Positions 33,252-41,853 of a stretch of DNA of 43,854 bases are shown here, one piece after another. The DNA lies in contig WAQW01000012.1 of NCBI GenBank assembly GCA_015520045.1, positions 1-43,854 of the forward strand, in the 5' to 3' direction. This DNA is from Thermoplasmata archaeon (GTDB lineage: Archaea; Thermoplasmatota; Thermoplasmata; Thermoplasmatales; Thermoplasmataceae). The notes beneath the pieces were generated by a model. The model was not told the origin of the DNA. It was given only the letters and a program-made list of their open reading frames with translations, and did not search any database. The translations under genes and the position numbers were made by a program. How positions within the stretch are numbered: the first letter of the stretch is position 1; every line of letters starts with the position of its first letter.

Positions 33252-34424
33252 CATATCAAGGCCAGAACTCTTTCTCCATGATGTTTTTGGCATAATAACG
33301 TGACGCAACCGATCAAGCCTTCTCCTGTGCCTGTTTATGTCACTAAGGATTATGGAAAGCTCATCTTCAAGTGTTCTTACTGTTCTGTACCCGAGTTCAA
33401 AAAGCTTTTTATGCTCAGGGTTGTAGTAATGCTCCTCCATCTCAACCCTCGGATTGGGCACGTGCTCAATGGTAACATCTCCACCGTACAGCTTTCTGTA
33501 TATTTTTGAAACCTTGTTCGCCAGATCAAGGACGGAGTAATGCTCGTAGAACTGGTTGAAAACCCTGTACTCGCCGTTTTCCGGAGGATTTTCTATTCCA
33601 ATGGTGAGACATTGAATACTGTCCTCCAGTGACAGGAAACCTCGGGTTTGCCCTCCTTTTCCGTAAGGTGTTACAGGCATTTTCGCAATAGCCTGTGCGC
33701 AGAACCGGTTGAGTGCGGTACCCCAGACCTCATCAATGTCGAACCTCGTGTAGGCGCCCGTTTCGGTTATCTCCCTCGTCCGCGTTCCGTAGACAACCCC
33801 CTGCATAACATCCGTTATCCTCGTTTTCCACAGCTTGTTGGCGAACATCAGGTTGTTGGAATCGTGGACCTTTGTCCAGTGGTACCAGGAACCGGCGAAT
33901 TTCGGGAATGGAAGATAATCTCTGCGGCCGTGGTACTCAACTTCAAAGAAACCTTCCGGTATATCAATGTTCGGCGTTCCGTATTCGCCCATTGTTCCCA
34001 GTTTAACGATATGAGCATCCGGTTTGATATCCTTCACCGCATACAGAAGGCTCATGGTGCTCTGAATATTCCCGTGCATGGTGCTAAGTGCATGCTTCAG
34101 GTCGATCATAGAATAGGGAGCGGATCTCTGCTCAGCAAGATGAACTATGGCATCGGGTTTGTAGCGCTTTATCACATCGTAGATCACCTTCGGATCACTG
34201 GCATCACCTCTCGTGAATTCTATGCCTTTGCCATAAGTATCCTTAACTCTCTCCACTCTCTTGGAAAAGCTCAGGAGGGGAAGGAGGGAATCCGACCCAA
34301 CCTCTCTTACCCTTCGTCTCGTGATGAAGTTATCGAGACCGTAGACATCATGGCCTCTTGAGATCAGCCTTAGGGCGAGGGACCACCCGATGTAGCCATC
34401 TATCCCGAGTATCAGTACTTTCAT
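33234..34424 (-). CDS. UDP-sulfoquinovose synthase (SQD1/Agl3-like)
   Basis: Converts UDP-glucose and sulfite to UDP-sulfoquinovose. Extended SDR fold: GIDGYIGWSLALRL from G7, HLAEQRSAPYSM near 95-106, KLGTMGEYGTPNIDIPEG (141-158) with T144 and E147, and the catalytic YxxxK at Y181-K185. The TMGEYG and IDIPEGFFE segments are diagnostic of SQD1/Agl3 rather than UDP-glucose 4-epimerase. In Sulfolobus Agl3 supplies sulfoquinovose to S-layer N-glycans. A TATA (minus, GGTTTAATATC, near 34446-34456) precedes the ATG by about 25 bp. Convergent with the nucleotidyltransferase gene. Confidence 0.93.
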   Translation of the reverse strand: MKVLILGIDGYIGWSLALRLISRGHDVYGLDNFITRRRVREVGSDSLLPLLSFSKRVERVKDTYGKGIEFTRGDASDPKVIYDVIKRYKPDAIVHLAEQRSAPYSMIDLKHALSTMHGNIQSTMSLLYAVKDIKPDAHIVKLGTMGEYGTPNIDIPEGFFEVEYHGRRDYLPFPKFAGSWYHWTKVHDSNNLMFANKLWKTRITDVMQGVVYGTRTREITETGAYTRFDIDEVWGTALNRFCAQAIAKMPVTPYGKGGQTRGFLSLEDSIQCLTIGIENPPENGEYRVFNQFYEHYSVLDLANKVSKIYRKLYGGDVTIEHVPNPRVEMEEHYYNPEHKKLFELGYRTVRTLEDELSIILSDINRHRRRLDRLRHVIMPKTSWRKSSGLDMLKARR

Positions 34425-34559
34425 GACAACGTATCATGCAGTATGATATTAAACCAACGGAAAGCAAGTGAGCCACTGCCATTAGAACCGTAGCAGGCAT
34501 CAGAAGATCGAAGGGTAGCGAACGCAGAATGGTATTATACCACCGGGACATGACCCTCC

Positions 34560-35168
34560 GTGTCACTCGAGTTTCTGTCAGTGTTTATACCCATGTTCGT
34601 GGTTATCGATCCCTTCGGCTCTCTGGTACTCTTCTCGGGGTTGACGCACAATCTGCCAGAAAAAAACCGTCGTGTCATCATACGTGACGCCACCATATAT
34701 GGATTCTTCATACTCCTGTTTTTTATAATATTTGGCAATATAATACTTGATTTCTTTGGAATATCCATTGAGGCTCTCGAGGTTGCTGGTGGAATAATTC
34801 TTCTCCTGATGGGAATTCAGATGGTGCGTGGCATTGAAAAACCCGTTTCCTCGAGCTCATCTGATCCCTCGGAGGTCCAGGATTTTGGCATAGTGCCTCT
34901 CGCAACCCCTATGCTTGCTGGACCCGGTGCAATATCTCTTGTGATAATACTGTCCAATGGGGGTTTCATGACCCAGGTCATGACGATCATCTCAGCCATA
35001 ATACTCTTCGCTCTTGTTTACGTTTTCTTCAGTTTTTCAAGCAGGTTGATGGAGCTCATAGGGAGCAAAACGATGAAGGCCACGACACGGGTTTTCGGTC
35101 TTCTCGTAGCAGCCTTTGCGATACAGTACTTCATCAACGCAATGATCTCTCTGAAGCTGATAAAATAG
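34560..35168 (+). CDS. MarC-family integral membrane protein
   Basis: 202 residues with six membrane segments in the MarC/SnatA pattern: FVVIDPFGSLVLFSGLT near residue 13, EALEVAGGIILLLMGIQMV near 71 and PLATPMLAGPGAISLVIIL near 112. Some members transport small neutral amino acids; most are of unknown substrate. The start is GTG 34560; a TATA-like TATTATAC (34533-34540) about 25 bp upstream fits a leaderless GTG start. The stop is directly next to that of the convergent ABC ATPase gene. Confidence 0.9.
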   Translation: MSLEFLSVFIPMFVVIDPFGSLVLFSGLTHNLPEKNRRVIIRDATIYGFFILLFFIIFGNIILDFFGISIEALEVAGGIILLLMGIQMVRGIEKPVSSSSSDPSEVQDFGIVPLATPMLAGPGAISLVIILSNGGFMTQVMTIISAIILFALVYVFFSFSSRLMELIGSKTMKATTRVFGLLVAAFAIQYFINAMISLKLIK

Positions 35169-35948
35169 TCAGGGAGACATTGTTGTTATGACCCTGTCAA
35201 CCATCTCGTAAAATTCACTGCTTCGTGTGTTTCTGGGCCTCGGGAGATCGATGGAGATCTCGCCTATCACCCTTCCTGGTCTGTGACTCAGAATGACTAT
35301 CCTATCACTCATCTGAACTGCCTCATCGACGTTGTGAGTAACCATAAGAACCGTTTTTGGAGGGAGCTCTGGGTTTTCCCAGAGATCCAGGAGCTCCTCC
35401 CTGAGGGCCTGAGCAGAAAAAACATCCAGACCCACAAATGGCTCGTCCATAAGTAAAATATCCTCCGCAACCGAGAGAGATCTGGCGATAGAGACCCTCT
35501 GCTTCATTCCACCAGAGAGTTCCCTGGGATATGCCTTTTCAAACCCGTCAAGCCCCACCATCTTCAGATACTTTTTTGCGATGCTCTCCCGTTCCTTCTT
35601 ATCGCGGACGAACGATTCAAGAACCACCTCAATGTTCTTGATCACGTTGAGCCAGGGAAAGAGGGCGTGGAACTGAAACACCATTCCAATACGGGGATTT
35701 GTATCCCTGAGAGGTTTACCCTCAAATAGGAGCTCACCAGATACTGGAGTGATCAGGCCGAGGATCATCTTCAGGATGGTGGACTTACCACATCCCGAGG
35801 GTCCTATGAGTGTTACAAATTCCCCTCTGTTTACGGTAAAACTTACATCCTGGACCGTTACTACTTCCTTTGTTTTATATTTGAACGACATCTTCACATC
35901 GTTGACTTCAAGTAGAGGGGAAACCACGAACCTAAAATGTCTGTTCAT
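35169..35948 (-). CDS. ABC transporter ATP-binding protein, nitrate/sulfonate/taurine (SsuB/TauB) type
   Basis: 259 residues. Walker [10 protein letters not shown] (49-57), Q loop [12 protein letters not shown] near 91, signature [15 protein letters not shown] near 144-158, Walker B ILLMDEPF (164-171), H loop VTHNVDEA. The PWLNV after the Q loop is typical of the taurine/sulfonate/nitrate import group. No permease or binding protein is nearby, so it must work with components elsewhere or be left over. Sulfonate uptake would fit with the sulfoquinovose gene close by, but this is only suggestive. The start could also be an internal codon, since the first 12 residues are atypical. Confidence 0.88.
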   Translation of the reverse strand: MNRHFRFVVSPLLEVNDVKMSFKYKTKEVVTVQDVSFTVNRGEFVTLIGPSGCGKSTILKMILGLITPVSGELLFEGKPLRDTNPRIGMVFQFHALFPWLNVIKNIEVVLESFVRDKKERESIAKKYLKMVGLDGFEKAYPRELSGGMKQRVSIARSLSVAEDILLMDEPFVGLDVFSAQALREELLDLWENPELPPKTVLMVTHNVDEAVQMSDRIVILSHRPGRVIGEISIDLPRPRNTRSSEFYEMVDRVITTMSP

Positions 35949-36125
35949 TAATCTTTTTTGTTGTCCTCTTGAAAATCAAGACCGTGTGAGAACTGGATGA
36001 TGATACCTTTTTCTGGTTTAGATAACCGCACACATCCTTAACCCCGACCCCGTTAAATTGGGGACATAATGCAAAAGATTTTTAAAACCATGGCAATGAT
36101 CTTCCACCTGAAAAGTGGTGTTTGT

Positions 36126-36740
36126 ATGTTCAGAAGGAAAAAGGAGGGTGCAGATGATGATCTGGATGATACCGAGTTCAGGGTATATCCAGATTATCCA
36201 CTGAAGATGTGTCCTCTCTGTTCCAGAAGCTACGATGACGGTTCATCTTTCTGCAGATATGATGGCCAGAAGCTCGCTATAGTTGATGTGAAAACCATAT
36301 CAGGAACACGGAAGGAGATTAAATGCCCGTACTGTGAGAATACCGTCGTACCCGTGGATCACGGTATCTGTCCCATATGCAGAAACGTCATAGTACCCTC
36401 GTCTTCCGGTAGAGGTATGAGGATCCGCCTCAGAGTGGAGGGCCTCTATCCCATCGATATAGATGAGTTTCCATACCGTTTTGGCAGGAAGGACATCTCC
36501 AGGCTTCCACACTCTGAGTACATCAATCCGTATCATCTGGAGTTTTCAGTTGTGGATAACCGCATAATGATCAGGGATCACAGGTCTCTGAACGGCACGA
36601 AGCTTAACGAGACGGTTATAGGAGGTAAGAATAAGAGTTACGGTTATTTTGCGGTTCGTGATGGTGATACAATAGAGCTTGGTCTCAATGAGGATAAAAA
36701 GGGATTGATTAAAATGAAGGTATCTCTTTATGAGTGGTAG
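36126..36740 (+). CDS. Cytoplasmic protein with two zinc ribbons and a C-terminal FHA domain
   Basis: 204 residues from ATG 36126; an upstream in-frame ATG at 36069 precedes a TATA-like TTTTTAAAACC (36078-36088) and is unlikely. Order: acidic linker; a C-x2-C-x10-C-x2-D ribbon (CPLCSRSYDDGSSFCRYDG, 29-47); a C-x2-C...C-x2-C ribbon (C67, C70, C82, C85); then an FHA domain (about 100-204) with YRFGRKDIS near 117, NPYHLEF, and SLNGTKLN near 154-161. FHA domains bind phosphothreonine peptides, so this is a likely reader for the kinase encoded next. The gene is followed 40 nt later by that kinase; no membrane segment is seen. Confidence 0.85.
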   Translation: MFRRKKEGADDDLDDTEFRVYPDYPLKMCPLCSRSYDDGSSFCRYDGQKLAIVDVKTISGTRKEIKCPYCENTVVPVDHGICPICRNVIVPSSSGRGMRIRLRVEGLYPIDIDEFPYRFGRKDISRLPHSEYINPYHLEFSVVDNRIMIRDHRSLNGTKLNETVIGGKNKSYGYFAVRDGDTIELGLNEDKKGLIKMKVSLYEW

Positions 36741-36780
36741 GCCCGGTTTCATCAGCACAGTCATTGGGAGATTGTTCTGA

Positions 36781-39390
36781 ATGGATTACGCGGCTGTGAG
36801 AAAGGCACTGTTTTACGTTGAATACGGATCCATACTCGTATTTGCACTTCTGCTTCTTTCAGCTTCTTCCATAGGTTACGATCCCCTTACCCTTTACTTT
36901 TCAAGTGGACAGATAGAGACTTTTATAGTGATATTCATAGGGGTTGTGTGGGCCATACTCATCGCCATGGGTAAGGCCGGCCTTGACACAGACTCAAACT
37001 CACATCTCAGCAGGGCGTCAAGAGCGGTACTTCTTTTCTTTATGTTCTTCTCTACATTCTTCTCCTGGAATTTCCTGTACGAAAGTGTACCGGCTTACTA
37101 TCAGATGATCCTGGTGGTTTCATTCATCCCTCTCTACACCTTTCAGGATCTGAGGAAGAAGAAGCCACAATCCAGCGAATCACCTACCCATCTTGGCCGA
37201 AACATTGCAGTTTTTCTCTCTGTTATTTTCTCTGAATATATGATTCTGTTCGGGTTCATCCAGATTGAGCTCATAGCACTCTTCTCCCTCATTTTCACCC
37301 TCCTGTCTTTGGGTGGAAAAACCGCTTACTCAGAGAGGATATTCCTCTCTGTGAGGATAATTCTACCAGTATCAATATCATTTGTTCTTTTTGAGTATTA
37401 CGGCCTGTACGGGATTCTCAGGTTGAATGGAGTCATTGCATATGCCCTTCTCGGTCTGGCAGCTATTCTCATATCGGTGGGGCTGGTATACTTCAGGGGA
37501 AGAAAAGTGATATTCATCTCCTCGATGGTTGTGTTGTTTATATCTGGAATATTTGGCATAGAGGAGCTTTTCCATTTTTACAATAATTACGCCACACTCC
37601 TGTTAATTGCTACGATCGTTACGGGCTGGTTTATCTGGCTTTCTGGAAAGGCAACGCTTGAGGATAACAGGAACATTGGGGACTCATTCAAGATCGTTAG
37701 ATCCGGAAGGCTATATTTTGCACTGGTTCTTGCCATTGCTGCTTATGGATACTTTCGGCTCTTCAATTACCAGTTCCTCGATGTTGCGTCTGTCTCCTTA
37801 CCCGTTCTTGAGGGCACATTCGTCAACACTCTGAATTACATACTGAACAACACCACCGGTATTACCTCTATCATAATCATTGGTGTGATGGGTATTGCTG
37901 TTGCCATCGGTTCCAGAAAGATAAATGTCATCCTATTTTCCATCCTGATTCTTTTGTTTTTCGCCGGGCTCCACGACATCGCAACTATCAGGATTAAGGG
38001 GGTGTGGGACTTACCATATGATCTTGGTAGCATTGTTGCGATAATCGTAACCATTCTGGTTTTCTACGAACCCACCTTCAGGTTCCTGCGTTCCTATACA
38101 TCTAGGATACCAAGAAAATTCTCTCTTAGTTTTCAGATAGGTTCCGCCTCATATCTGTACGGCCGTTTCGATGTTGATACCCGCATTGACAAGAAGAACA
38201 ATAAGGATTTTCTTGGGGCCGGTGGGTTTGCTTACGTTTTTCGGGGTAGGGATATGCTCACCGGCCGGAGCGTGGTCTTAAAAATGCCCAGGGTGTTTGA
38301 CGAGGAATCGAAATCGGAGAAGGAGAAAAAATTTCTGCTTCAGGAATCAATGCGACAACTCTATGAGGAAAGCAGAATACTTTCCAAGGTGAATTATCCC
38401 GGTATAGTAAAGTTCGTGGGCTACCTGCGCGACGGAGATCGCCATTTTCTGGCTGAGGAATATGTGGATGGAAAGAACATGTCACGTCTTCTGGGGGATC
38501 GGCAGAAAAGGGGAGTGGCGTTCGACGAACAGGAAACTATCGAGATAGCACTGAACCTTCTCTTTTCTCTGAACTATCTACATCTTCACGATATATACCA
38601 TCGTGATCTCAACCCAGGAAACATCGTACTTACAAAATCCGGACCGGTGATAATTGATTTCGGGACCTCAAAGAGTTTCGCAAACAGAACCTCCACAGCC
38701 TTCTTTACCCACAGCCAGAGAATCGGCGTTCCATGTTACCACCCTCCTGAACTGGATCTGATAGATAAAATAAGCATATCTCCGGCTTACGATACCTTCT
38801 CCATCGGTGCGTTGATGTGCTCAATGCTAACCGGAGAATTCCTGGATGCCAGTGAGATGAAGAAGAGATATGGTTATGAATTCATTACTCAGGAGTACCT
38901 CCAGATGGAGATAAGGCCAAAGTGTTCTGACTGGCTTTTTGGGATAATATCCAGATCGCTTTCCTATAAACCCGAGGAGAGATACCAGAGCGCATTTGAG
39001 ATGATAGCTGATCTACTTGGCATATACGGAAACTTCCTCGTAACAGATCTTGGAATTATATATCCTCTTGAGATAAACTATGTGTATGATGTTATAATAT
39101 CACCACACGTGAAGGCTCCAGTACCTTCAAAAAGTGTTATTCGGAGCAAACAGATCAAGGTGCTTGGAAAAGGAAAAAATTCAGAGGTTAAAGTTGGCGA
39201 GATCTCCTATTCTAAAAGCACTGGATGGTTCAGATACAATTCAAAGAGCAAAGTGGCAATATATGCGAAGGAGACGGGCTCACTCGCGGAGAAGAGGAAC
39301 TCTATTTCGCTGATCCCGAGGAAAATATACTCATTCACGCCGGATCTGAAGTTCGGTTCCTTCTCGGTTTACACTGTAAGGGGTCATTGA
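36781..39390 (+). CDS. Multi-spanning membrane Ser/Thr protein kinase (eukaryotic-like) with FHA-like tail
   Basis: 869 residues. Residues 1-440 hold about 12-14 hydrophobic segments. The kinase domain follows: glycine loop GAGGFAYVFRG (479-489), VLK lysine K501, catalytic HRDLNPGN (607-614, with D609 and N614; N replaces the usual K of HRDLKP), DFG at 626-628, then a TFSIG segment. After about residue 750 a strand-rich tail (IKVLGKGKNSEVKVGEI near 800, ending VYTVRGH) resembles a degenerate FHA domain without the usual conserved R/S/H. All kinase catalytic residues are present. The start is supported by GGGAGAT about 9-11 nt upstream. PP2C begins directly after the stop codon, so the two are coupled. 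Confidence 0.9.
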   Translation: MDYAAVRKALFYVEYGSILVFALLLLSASSIGYDPLTLYFSSGQIETFIVIFIGVVWAILIAMGKAGLDTDSNSHLSRASRAVLLFFMFFSTFFSWNFLYESVPAYYQMILVVSFIPLYTFQDLRKKKPQSSESPTHLGRNIAVFLSVIFSEYMILFGFIQIELIALFSLIFTLLSLGGKTAYSERIFLSVRIILPVSISFVLFEYYGLYGILRLNGVIAYALLGLAAILISVGLVYFRGRKVIFISSMVVLFISGIFGIEELFHFYNNYATLLLIATIVTGWFIWLSGKATLEDNRNIGDSFKIVRSGRLYFALVLAIAAYGYFRLFNYQFLDVASVSLPVLEGTFVNTLNYILNNTTGITSIIIIGVMGIAVAIGSRKINVILFSILILLFFAGLHDIATIRIKGVWDLPYDLGSIVAIIVTILVFYEPTFRFLRSYTSRIPRKFSLSFQIGSASYLYGRFDVDTRIDKKNNKDFLGAGGFAYVFRGRDMLTGRSVVLKMPRVFDEESKSEKEKKFLLQESMRQLYEESRILSKVNYPGIVKFVGYLRDGDRHFLAEEYVDGKNMSRLLGDRQKRGVAFDEQETIEIALNLLFSLNYLHLHDIYHRDLNPGNIVLTKSGPVIIDFGTSKSFANRTSTAFFTHSQRIGVPCYHPPELDLIDKISISPAYDTFSIGALMCSMLTGEFLDASEMKKRYGYEFITQEYLQMEIRPKCSDWLFGIISRSLSYKPEERYQSAFEMIADLLGIYGNFLVTDLGIIYPLEINYVYDVIISPHVKAPVPSKSVIRSKQIKVLGKGKNSEVKVGEISYSKSTGWFRYNSKSKVAIYAKETGSLAEKRNSISLIPRKIYSFTPDLKFGSFSVYTVRGH

Positions 39391-40200
39391 ATGGATATTG
39401 GAACTGTTAGTATAAAGGGAAAGGTTAGGGAAAGGGACGAGGATGCTATCCTGGTTATTCTCAACGAATCGCTGTATGAGGGGAAATCTCGAGAGGTGTG
39501 TTTCTGTGCTCTCGCTGATGGCATGGGAGGTTTGCACGGAGGAGATGTTGCAAGCAGAATCGCCATCAGAACCATGGAAAGTATAGGGAACAAGTTGATT
39601 TCTCAGAACATAACCGATACCGATATGATTTTTTCAGAAATCTCCGATGGTTTTGAGAGAGCGAACAGGAACATAGTTGAATTCTCTCGGGAAAAAGGTA
39701 TTGAAAGCATGGGCACAACGATGATTGTGGTATACTACACCGATGGGTTCTACTTTGTGGGTAATCTGGGGGACAGCAGGGCTTTTCTGTTCAACAACCG
39801 TAAAGTCTCCACCCGCACGGTGGACCACTCTCTTGTCCAGACAATGGTTCTGTCCGGTGAACTTTCTGAAGAGGAGATGTCAACTCATCCACGGAGAAAT
39901 GAACTTACCAGGGCGCTTGGAATTGGTTTCAACAAACCGGATCTCTACAAATGGCGTGCCTTCAACGGGGATGCTCTCCTTCTCTGCTGTGATGGGCTAT
40001 GGGAATCCCTCGATCGAGAGACCCTCGCTCTGTCTGCAAATTCCAAAATGAGTGCGCAAGAAACGATTCTTCAACTCTCAGAACTGGCCAACGAATTTGA
40101 TGGAAGTGACAATATATCTGCTATATTGTTCAGGCCACGGATCAGACGATCAATGGAGAAGTACAGTAAGAAACCAACCATAAGGATAACGAGCCAGTGA
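39391..40200 (+). CDS. PP2C-type protein serine/threonine phosphatase
   Basis: 269 residues, Mg/Mn-dependent PPM family: VRERDEDAI (12-20), ADGMGGLHGGDVAS (42-55, metal D43), SMGTTMIV near 107, GNLGDSRAF (124-132), CCDGLWES (199-206, D201) and GSDNISAIL (238-246, D240). It starts at the base after the kinase stop codon and should reverse kinase action on common substrates. It is cytosolic, without signal or membrane segment; the C-terminus is basic. Confidence 0.94.
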   Translation: MDIGTVSIKGKVRERDEDAILVILNESLYEGKSREVCFCALADGMGGLHGGDVASRIAIRTMESIGNKLISQNITDTDMIFSEISDGFERANRNIVEFSREKGIESMGTTMIVVYYTDGFYFVGNLGDSRAFLFNNRKVSTRTVDHSLVQTMVLSGELSEEEMSTHPRRNELTRALGIGFNKPDLYKWRAFNGDALLLCCDGLWESLDRETLALSANSKMSAQETILQLSELANEFDGSDNISAILFRPRIRRSMEKYSKKPTIRITSQ

Positions 40201-40342
40201 TTATGTCGTTGTGTTCAATGTGATTTTTCCTCCAAGATGCGTGTGCAAGGGGAGGTGTTACGATTGGTAATTCTCATCCCAGCAATGTTAACGTATTGAA
40301 GTTATAAATAGTAAGATTAAAAATTTATAATACACAAAAAAT
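40201..40342. other. Intergenic region between convergent genes
   Basis: A/T-rich (about 40300-40345), including AAAAAATTTAG on the plus strand; this can serve as a T-rich terminator for the downstream minus-strand gene and the PP2C operon. No gene is seen. Confidence 0.3.
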
Positions 40343-41575
40343 TTAGAAAAGATTGATCTGCTGCGTGAGCAGGCTGTTAAGCCCGGATGTTGAAACCAGC
40401 GAGGTTCCAGAGTACTGAATTAGTATGAAATAGCTCTTGAAGTGGGCCACAACAGTCTGAGTGTAGATCATCTTATGGAATTCCATTGACGAATGGCTCC
40501 CTGTGACAATTATGACCATGGCGCCACTCACGTTCTGCTCAACCGTGGCATTGTGATCAGAACTGAGCATGTAGAGTAAATCCGTGAAGAGTGTATCGGG
40601 CATATTCGAATTCTTGAATTTAACAAATGATATGGCAGTCTTGTTCAGGTGACCGGAAGAGTATCCCATTACCGCCACCTGCGACAGATTTCCGAAAGTC
40701 TGGTTAATAAGCATCCTGACTGTGGAGGTTTGCCCCTTAAGGCTCGGAGAGAACTCGTTGATAATTCCCTGTGGATTATTAATCTCGATATTGATGCCAA
40801 AAACGCTGTTCCACGATCCTCCTATGGAGGTACTCAGATCGTTCGTAGAAACGAAGATGCTATTAACACTGGGAGTTGATTGCGATGACAGTAGTGACAG
40901 TTGCTGACCGTACAGTGCGGTGAAATTGGACATTGGTATATTTATTGGGGTCATGTATAAAATTACAATGATGCTGCTTCCCTTGTAACCCATCAGCATT
41001 GAGATATACTGGTGTGATGGATCAATATGCGAGGAGTTATGGTAGGTCCACATGTAGATGTAGGGCGCAGAGGAGAGCGTCCCCTTGTAGACCTTCATGG
41101 TGTTGTTCACGAACACATCAGGGATTTTTGAATTCACGTAGGTAAAGGTTGCGTTGGCATCAGCGCTATTTCTGTAGTTCGCTATACCCACAGAAGCGAA
41201 TCCATGGTATTTGGTTGGAGAAAAGATGGAGAACTGGAATGAGGAGATGTTCCCGTAGACGCTCTGGCTGGGAGCTGGGATCTGCGAATAGGGCGTGTAC
41301 ATATAATTGTTGCTTCCAGAGGGGAACATAGAGGGGCCACTCATATCACCCATGAATGAGGAGAGATTCCCGGCAGTACCATACCCAGAACTTGCTCGGT
41401 TCCACTTCCCACCCAGTGATTTATTAACAGCCGATGAACTCACCACATTTGGAGCGAACTTATTAGCGGTGGTGCTGGAACCGGGTAGTTTTAGGGATCC
41501 GCCCATGTATGCCATACCGACTACTATTCCTATTATAACCAATATTACTACAATCGCTACACCTGCTTTCTTCAT
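40343..41575 (-). CDS. Membrane-anchored extracellular protein with two related domains, function unknown
   Basis: 410 residues from ATG 41575; the frame is open to 41797, but a TATA (minus, TTTTTATATAC, near 41597-41607) lies about 25-30 bp before ATG 41575. Residues 1-24 (MKKAGVAIVVILVIIGIVVG) are a signal anchor, so the rest is outside. The chain is rich in Ser, Asn and Tyr. Two similar halves are visible: SAVNKSLGGKWN (48-59) against NDLSTSIGGSWN (245-256), and ANATFTYVNSKIPDVF (140-155) against NKTAISFVKFKNSNMPDTLF (shown in part, 311-330). No known family recognised. Confidence 0.75.
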   Translation of the reverse strand: MKKAGVAIVVILVIIGIVVGMAYMGGSLKLPGSSTTANKFAPNVVSSSAVNKSLGGKWNRASSGYGTAGNLSSFMGDMSGPSMFPSGSNNYMYTPYSQIPAPSQSVYGNISSFQFSIFSPTKYHGFASVGIANYRNSADANATFTYVNSKIPDVFVNNTMKVYKGTLSSAPYIYMWTYHNSSHIDPSHQYISMLMGYKGSSIIVILYMTPINIPMSNFTALYGQQLSLLSSQSTPSVNSIFVSTNDLSTSIGGSWNSVFGINIEINNPQGIINEFSPSLKGQTSTVRMLINQTFGNLSQVAVMGYSSGHLNKTAISFVKFKNSNMPDTLFTDLLYMLSSDHNATVEQNVSGAMVIIVTGSHSSMEFHKMIYTQTVVAHFKSYFILIQYSGTSLVSTSGLNSLLTQQINLF

Positions 41576-41853
41576 CACTTTATCAACGAAATTGTATATA
41601 AAAATATTTGGGTATGGTGGCATTGCGTGTATTGGCGACAGCTTACGTAATGTTCTAAATGTGTTTCGTAGCGGCCCAAGTTTTGTGTATTTATAACGGA
41701 TACCTCTCTTAAATTTCAAAGTCACTTGCATTTTTGCATCCCAGTTAATGATATAAATCGAATCAGTTGGTGAGCATCCTATTATGCTCCAGGTCAAAAA
41801 TAGTGTTTGTGTAAATCAAGGTTACACACAAACACCATACATCATATGCAATA
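41576..41853. other. Intergenic region between two surface-protein genes with hairpins
   Basis: Contains a hairpin GAGCAT (41772-41777) with ATGCTC (41784-41789), and a 10-bp inverted repeat GTGTTTGTGT (41803-41812) with ACACAAACAC (41826-41835), 20 bp past the stop of the Hint-domain gene. The latter may be a terminator or processing signal for that gene; the TATA of the next gene is at the left end. Confidence 0.4.
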
